DNA of 58,266 nucleotides, taken from positions 1 to 58,266 of the forward strand of contig NZ_PKDG01000035.1 of the NCBI RefSeq assembly GCF_002863005.1, in the 5' to 3' direction. Source of the DNA: Pseudoxanthomonas sp. Its GTDB lineage: Bacteria; Pseudomonadota; Gammaproteobacteria; Xanthomonadales; Xanthomonadaceae. The stretch's first letter is position 1, and each line of letters begins with the position of its first letter. Below, piece by piece: positions 52,251-58,266 of this stretch. A program made the translations under genes and the position numbers. The notes under the pieces were generated by a model. It worked only from the letters and a program-made list of their open reading frames with translations. It did no database searches and was not told the DNA's origin.

Positions 52251-53378
52251 ATGGCCGACGTTCGCTTCCTTCCCTCTCTCGCCGACGTGCCGCCGCCGGC
52301 CTGGGATGCCCTGCATGACGGACGCAACCCCTTCGTTGCCCACGCGTTCCTGCAGGGCCTGGAAGCGCACGGCTGCCTGCGCGAAGACTGGGGGTGGTCG
52401 CCGCATCATGCGACGCTCTGGGACGAAGAGCGTCTGGTCGCCGCCGTACCCGGCTACCTGAAGGACAACTCGCATGGCGAGTTCGTGTTCGACCACGCGT
52501 GGGCCCACGCCTATGCGCAGCACGGACTGGACTACTACCCGAAGTGGCTGGGGGGCGTACCGTATTCGCCGGTCACCGGTCCGCGCCTGCTCGCGCGCGA
52601 TGACCCTGCGCGTCAGGCGCTACTGACGGCAATACAGCAGGAAACGCGCCGGCTGGGCCTGTCGTCGGCCCATGTCAACTTCCCGACATCCGGCGAGGAT
52701 GCGGCATTTCCCGTCTCGTGGTTGCCCCGGATCGACGTGCAGTACCACTGGCGGAATCCCGGCCACTGGCGTGACTTCGACGGCTTCCTCGCCGAGTTCG
52801 ACCACAAGCACCGCAAGAACATCCGCCAGGAGCGGGCCAAGGTCCTGCGCTCCGGCGCGACGTTCCGCACCGTGCACGGGGACGAGGCCAGCGATGCCGA
52901 GCTGGAGGCCATGTTCGGCTTCTACCTGCAGACCTTCCGTGACTACGGCAACTCGCCGGCGCTGACGCTCGACTTCCTGCGGCACCTTGCGCGCAGCATG
53001 CCGCGGCAGGTGGTGATGTTCCTCGCCGAGCACGAGGGCAGGATCATCGCGGGCGCGCTGTGCCTGCGGGGCGGCGACACGCTGTACGGTCGCTACTGGG
53101 GCGCGGCGTCCCATCTGCCCGGGCTGCATTTCGAAACCTGCTACTACCAGGGCATCGACTACTGCCTGCGCGAAGGCCTGACGGTGTTCGAGCCCGGCGC
53201 GCAGGGAGAGCACAAACTCGCACGCGGATTCCTGCCGACGCTGGTGCACTCGCGGCACTGGATCGCCCACCCCGACTTCTCCGCGGCGCTGTCCCGCTGG
53301 TGTGCCGAGGAAGCTGTCGCGGTGCGCCGTTACGCCCATACCCTGACAACGCACACGCCATTCAAGCATCGCGCGTGA
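52251..53378 (+). CDS. GNAT/FemAB-like acyltransferase (DUF482), 375 aa
   Basis: The sequence NPFVAHAFLQGLEAHGC, YYPKWLGGVPYSPVTGPRLL, FDHKHRKNIRQERAKV and EPGAQGEHKLARGFLP are hallmarks of the DUF482 peptidogalycan-biosynthesis-type GNAT proteins common in Xanthomonadaceae. Substrate is not established. ATG 52251 (MADVRFLPSL) is preferred over the GTG at 52245. Eleven bases after the phosphoesterase stop. Confidence 0.85.
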   Translation: MADVRFLPSLADVPPPAWDALHDGRNPFVAHAFLQGLEAHGCLREDWGWSPHHATLWDEERLVAAVPGYLKDNSHGEFVFDHAWAHAYAQHGLDYYPKWLGGVPYSPVTGPRLLARDDPARQALLTAIQQETRRLGLSSAHVNFPTSGEDAAFPVSWLPRIDVQYHWRNPGHWRDFDGFLAEFDHKHRKNIRQERAKVLRSGATFRTVHGDEASDAELEAMFGFYLQTFRDYGNSPALTLDFLRHLARSMPRQVVMFLAEHEGRIIAGALCLRGGDTLYGRYWGAASHLPGLHFETCYYQGIDYCLREGLTVFEPGAQGEHKLARGFLPTLVHSRHWIAHPDFSAALSRWCAEEAVAVRRYAHTLTTHTPFKHRA

Positions 53379-53420
53379 GTATCGCGGCACCGGCAGCGGG
53401 ATGACGCCTACAATCCCCGC

Positions 53421-54167
53421 ATGCGACAGCGGCCGTTCGTCCTGCCTTCCGATCCCCACGCCCCGTTCCCGCCCGCGGACAGCGCGATGCGCGACCCGGA
53501 CGGCCTGCTCGCCATCGGCGGCGACCTGTCCCGGCCACGCCTGCTCAACGCCTACCGGCACGGCATTTTCCCGTGGTTCTCCGCGGGTCAGCCGCCGCTG
53601 TGGTGGTCGCCGGATCCCCGCATGGTCTTCCCTACCGACCAGGTGCGACTGTCCACGCGCTTTCGCCGTGGACTGAAACGCTGCGCGTGGCAGGTCCGAG
53701 CGGATACCTGTTTCGAACAGGTCATCACCGCCTGCGCCCGCTCGCCGCGGGCCGGCCAACAGGGCACGTGGATCACGTCCGGCATGCGCCAGGCCTATAT
53801 CGACCTGCATCGGCAGGGTGACGCGCACTCGGTCGAAGTATTCGAGGGGGATGCACTGGTGGGGGGCATCTACGGCGTTGCGATCGGCAGGATGTTCTTC
53901 GGCGAGAGCATGTTCAGTGGACGCTCCGGCGGTTCGAAAGTCGCGCTGGCCGCGCTGGCCAGCCGCTTGCGGGCGTGGGGTTGGCCGCTGATCGACGCGC
54001 AAGTGGAGAACGACCACCTGCACTCGCTGGGCGGGGCCCTCATGCCGCGCGAGGATTTCCTGGGCCAGGTCGCCCGCCTCGTCGACCTGTCCTCGCCGGA
54101 AGGCGCCTGGACCGACCGGTTTGGCGTACTGGACGCCGTCTCGCTGTCGCAAGTCTCCGCGCCATAA
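53421..54167 (+). CDS. aat: Leucyl/phenylalanyl-tRNA-protein transferase
   Basis: The N-end-rule enzyme that adds Leu or Phe to proteins with Lys or Arg N-termini, marking them for ClpS-ClpAP. Motifs LLAIGGDLSRPRLLNAYR, GIFPWFSAGQPPLWWSPDPR and GGIYGVAIGRMFFGESMFS are all family signatures. Length 248 aa. clpA and clpS lie a few hundred bases downstream, so the whole pathway is encoded within 4.5 kb. Confidence 0.95.
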   Translation: MRQRPFVLPSDPHAPFPPADSAMRDPDGLLAIGGDLSRPRLLNAYRHGIFPWFSAGQPPLWWSPDPRMVFPTDQVRLSTRFRRGLKRCAWQVRADTCFEQVITACARSPRAGQQGTWITSGMRQAYIDLHRQGDAHSVEVFEGDALVGGIYGVAIGRMFFGESMFSGRSGGSKVALAALASRLRAWGWPLIDAQVENDHLHSLGGALMPREDFLGQVARLVDLSSPEGAWTDRFGVLDAVSLSQVSAP

Positions 54168-54253
54168 CGGAATTTTTGCACCGGAGGCGCGGCTGGCGTA
54201 CAATGCGCGGCTTCATGGCACCCGCCATCCCTCGCGGCACAGCATAGGCTTAC

Positions 54254-54472
54254 ATGTCGAAAGACGATTCCATTGAATTCGAGGGCACCGTCGCCGAGAC
54301 GCTGCCCAACACCATGTTCCGGGTCAAGCTGGAGAACGGGCACGAAATCATCGCCCACATCTCCGGCCGCATGCGCAAGAACTACATCCGCATCCTGACC
54401 GGCGACAAGGTGAAGGTCGAAATGACCCCGTACGATCTCACCAAGGGTCGTATCACTTATCGCATGAAGTAA
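54254..54472 (+). CDS. infA: Translation initiation factor IF-1
   Basis: A 72-aa OB-fold protein with [40 protein letters not shown] and [11 protein letters not shown], the canonical IF-1 sequence. It stabilises the 30S initiation complex. It follows aat as in many gammaproteobacteria and is closed by the hairpin at 54493. Confidence 0.97.
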   Translation: MSKDDSIEFEGTVAETLPNTMFRVKLENGHEIIAHISGRMRKNYIRILTGDKVKVEMTPYDLTKGRITYRMK

Positions 54473-54492
54473 ATCGCATAAGTGATTGATTG

Positions 54493-54515
54493 AAAAGCGG
54501 CCTCAGGCCGCTTTT
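54493..54515 (+). terminator. Rho-independent terminator after infA
   Basis: AAAAGCGGCC and GGCCGCTTTT form a ten-base-pair stem with loop TCA, followed by CTCG rather than a long U-run; the A4/T4 ends provide a short U-tract in either direction. Its position 21 bases after the infA stop fits termination. Confidence 0.8.
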
Positions 54516-54655
54516 CTCGTTCTGGACGTCAGTATGTTCCCATGACGAAGGGCACGGGGTCGGTCGTCATGGCGACTTCAGGCAGATTCCCCCGCAGCCC
54601 AGCGGCCTCAGCATGCCTGGCGCCCGCTCCGGGCGCTGACCACAAGAGAGCCGCC

Positions 54656-55033
54656 ATGAACTCCCGTCGCCCCCTCCCCCTGCTGGCCGCACTGGCCGTC
54701 GCGATCGCCCCCTTTGCCGCCCTTGCCGCCTCCGCCGGCGAGGCCATCACCGACTGCGTGGACCTGGGCAGCGATCAGGAAATCGTGCGCGCGGGCGGAG
54801 GGCAGCAGTTCTTCCTGCGCAATGGCGACGATCACTACCGCGTCTCGTTCCAGCGCACCTGCGATTCGATCACGATGACCTCGCGCGTGGAGATCAGTAC
54901 CGACGGCCAGCCCAATCGCCTTTGCGGCGCGGGGACCCGCGTGAAGACCACGCGCGACACGTGCCGTGTCGGCGCCGTTGAAGCCGTGACGGCAGAGGAG
55001 TTCGCCACGCGCAAGAAGCGCGCCTCGCGCTGA
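54656..55033 (+). CDS. DUF6491-like secreted protein, 125 aa
   Basis: A signal peptide (LLAALAVAIAPFAALAAS) precedes a small domain with four Cys (ITDCVDL, FQRTCDSI, NRLCGAG, TRDTCRVG) and the phrase FFLRNGDDHYRVSF. This pattern fits DUF6491 proteins of Xanthomonadaceae, small periplasmic disulphide proteins of unknown role. ATG 54656 starts at MNSRRPLPLL with the signal sequence. Ends at a bidirectional terminator shared with clpA. Confidence 0.7.
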   Translation: MNSRRPLPLLAALAVAIAPFAALAASAGEAITDCVDLGSDQEIVRAGGGQQFFLRNGDDHYRVSFQRTCDSITMTSRVEISTDGQPNRLCGAGTRVKTTRDTCRVGAVEAVTAEEFATRKKRASR

Positions 55034-55050
55034 CGCGCCAGATGAGAACG

Positions 55051-55078
55051 GAAAAGGCGGCCGCATGGCCGCCTTTTC
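55051..55078. terminator. Bidirectional terminator between DUF6491 gene and clpA
   Basis: GAAAAGGCGGCC and GGCCGCCTTTTC pair over twelve bases with loop GCAT. A/T-rich ends on both sides let it act for both convergent genes; it lies 18 bases after the DUF6491 stop and 22 bases after the clpA stop. Confidence 0.85.
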
Positions 55079-55099
55079 GTTGCGCCGGTGGGCTTCTGC

Positions 55100-57382
<2,283 letters not shown>

Positions 57383-57533
57383 GGTTGCCTCCGGGGCCTA
57401 TGCCGACAATATGCGGCTTGGCGGGCGGTTTTCCATCACCCTACCGGATTTCAGTGTTCAGGGATCGTTGCCTTGTCCCGCGCGGCGGTGCCCCCACACC
57501 GGATCCGACCCGGCGTGCCCGCACCGGTCCCCC

Positions 57534-57854
57534 TCAGGACTTCTCCATCGTGCACAGCAGGGGATGCTGGTTCATACGGGAAAACTCGTTGACCTGGGCC
57601 ACCTTGGATTCGGCGACCTCGCGGGTATACACCCCGCAGACGCCGCGTCCGCGGGTATGCACGTGCAACATGACCTGGGTGGCCTTTTCCAGGTCCATGG
57701 CGAAGAACTGCTGGAGGACCGTCACCACGAAATCCATCGGGGTGTAGTCGTCGTTGAGCAACAGGACCTGGTACTGCGGCGGCGGCGCGACTTCGGGCCG
57801 GCTGGTATCGACCATCAGGCCATGGTCGCGCTCGTTTTCGTTCTTGTGGGGCAT
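57534..57854 (-). CDS. clpS: ATP-dependent Clp protease adapter ClpS
   Basis: The ClpS core is present: [20 protein letters not shown], the hydrophobic pocket residues around [15 protein letters not shown] and [13 protein letters not shown]. ClpS binds Leu, Phe, Tyr or Trp N-termini and docks on ClpA. ATG 57854 gives [10 protein letters not shown] and 106 aa; longer frames run into the divergent gene's promoter. It lies 151 bases upstream of clpA in the same direction. Confidence 0.95.
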   Translation of the reverse strand: MPHKNENERDHGLMVDTSRPEVAPPPQYQVLLLNDDYTPMDFVVTVLQQFFAMDLEKATQVMLHVHTRGRGVCGVYTREVAESKVAQVNEFSRMNQHPLLCTMEKS

Positions 57855-57945
57855 GCGGCGATTATAGGCGCCCGCCGCCGCCCACCGCATGGACGCCATG
57901 CGTGACCCCGGCCACAATGCGACATCCTTATCCGACGAGCCCGCC

Positions 57946-58266
57946 ATGAAGCCCATGCTGTCCCGACTGCCTGCCGCCCTGCTGTTGTGCGCCGCCGCTG
58001 CCGCCCCCGCCCTGGCGGCCGATGCATCGGTGGATGCCCGGTTGAAGGCGCGGGGCATCCAGTTCGAGGTCGACGCGGACGGCGACTACAAGGTGACGTA
58101 TTCCTACAAGCAGGAGAATCGCACGCAGTTGGTGTTCGTGTCCGGCCGGACCGAGCAGATCAACGGCATGAGCGTGCGCGAGGTCTTCTCGCCGGCGGGT
58201 CGGGTAGCGGCCGACGGGATCGACGGCGCCAAGGCGCTCGCGCTGCTGGCGGACAGCCGTGGCAAG
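57946..58266 (+). CDS. Secreted hypothetical protein, 3' end beyond window
   Basis: A signal peptide (residues 1-24, [14 protein letters not shown]) precedes a mature domain with [20 protein letters not shown] and [20 protein letters not shown], mostly beta strands. The frame is still open at the window edge (107 codons visible). Divergent from clpS, as in other Xanthomonadaceae. Family not recognised. Confidence 0.65.
   Translation, partial: MKPMLSRLPAALLLCAAAAAPALAADASVDARLKARGIQFEVDADGDYKVTYSYKQENRTQLVFVSGRTEQINGMSVREVFSPAGRVAADGIDGAKALALLADSRGK

Overview
The window is high-GC chromosomal DNA of a gammaproteobacterium of the Xanthomonadaceae/Lysobacteraceae type (Pseudoxanthomonas, Lysobacter, Stenotrophomonas or Luteimonas like). 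The right half carries gene orders usual for that family: ftsK-lolA-rarA-crcB, trxB, aat-infA and clpA/clpS. The genus is not resolved from sequence alone.

Layout. (1) 1-1488: an accessory three-gene operon (unknown 180-aa protein, SseB-domain protein, ribbon-helix-helix protein) behind a perfect inverted repeat. (2) 1.5-22.3 kb: a metal and metalloid resistance island. It holds copA (5' truncated) and copB, a UbiB/ABC1 kinase, and a seven-gene leftward operon (DUF2933, isoprenylcysteine-methyltransferase-like protein, CPH-type copper P-ATPase, PRPP-synthetase-like enzyme, beta-CASP hydrolase, AMP/thymidine phosphorylase, DUF3141). A copper-type two-component system follows, with two identical-architecture palindromes in the regulatory gaps. 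Then come a TetR regulator, a truncated HupE/UreJ with its membrane-anchor partner, and an arsR-arsC-aqp-arsH operon whose last two genes carry internal deletions. (3) 22.7-27.5 kb: a mosaic of mobile-element debris around two dif-like Xer sites. It includes a BPSL0761-SseB-small-protein cassette with a partial tandem duplication, an IS3-type transposase remnant, a truncated HigA antitoxin, a filamentous-phage-type DUF3653 protein, a pair of unknown membrane proteins and a possible phage remnant. (4) 27.5-33.2 kb: the ligase-associated DNA repair operon (exonuclease, ATP-dependent ligase, Lhr-type helicase, PdeM nuclease). (5) 33.2-40.2 kb: fdhD with a YdeP-like molybdopterin oxidoreductase, an MFS transporter, and hemN behind an FNR/Anr box. 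(6) 40.2-45.0 kb: a Fap-type functional amyloid operon in a non-canonical order with a very Gly/Asp-rich fibre protein. (7) 45-58.3 kb: core genes for cell division, lipoprotein carrier, replication repair, redox, N-end-rule proteolysis and translation initiation.

The most informative large-scale signal is that the window appears to span the chromosome terminus. A strong dif match lies at 25676-25703. In a hand scan, FtsK-orienting KOPS octamers (GGGNAGGG) point toward it from both sides: four on the + strand to the left and eight on the - strand to the right, with none found in the opposite sense. The decayed island and phage remnants are what would be expected of a Xer/dif insertion hotspot.

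The strongest candidates for something undescribed are the two SseB-domain cassettes paired with small antitoxin-like proteins, one of them inside a segment bounded by inversely oriented dif-like sites (a pdif-like module). The nucleotide-salvage module fused to a copper-ATPase operon and the rearranged amyloid operon with an intercistronic stem-loop are further candidates. Function is inferred from motifs recognised by eye; no database search was possible.
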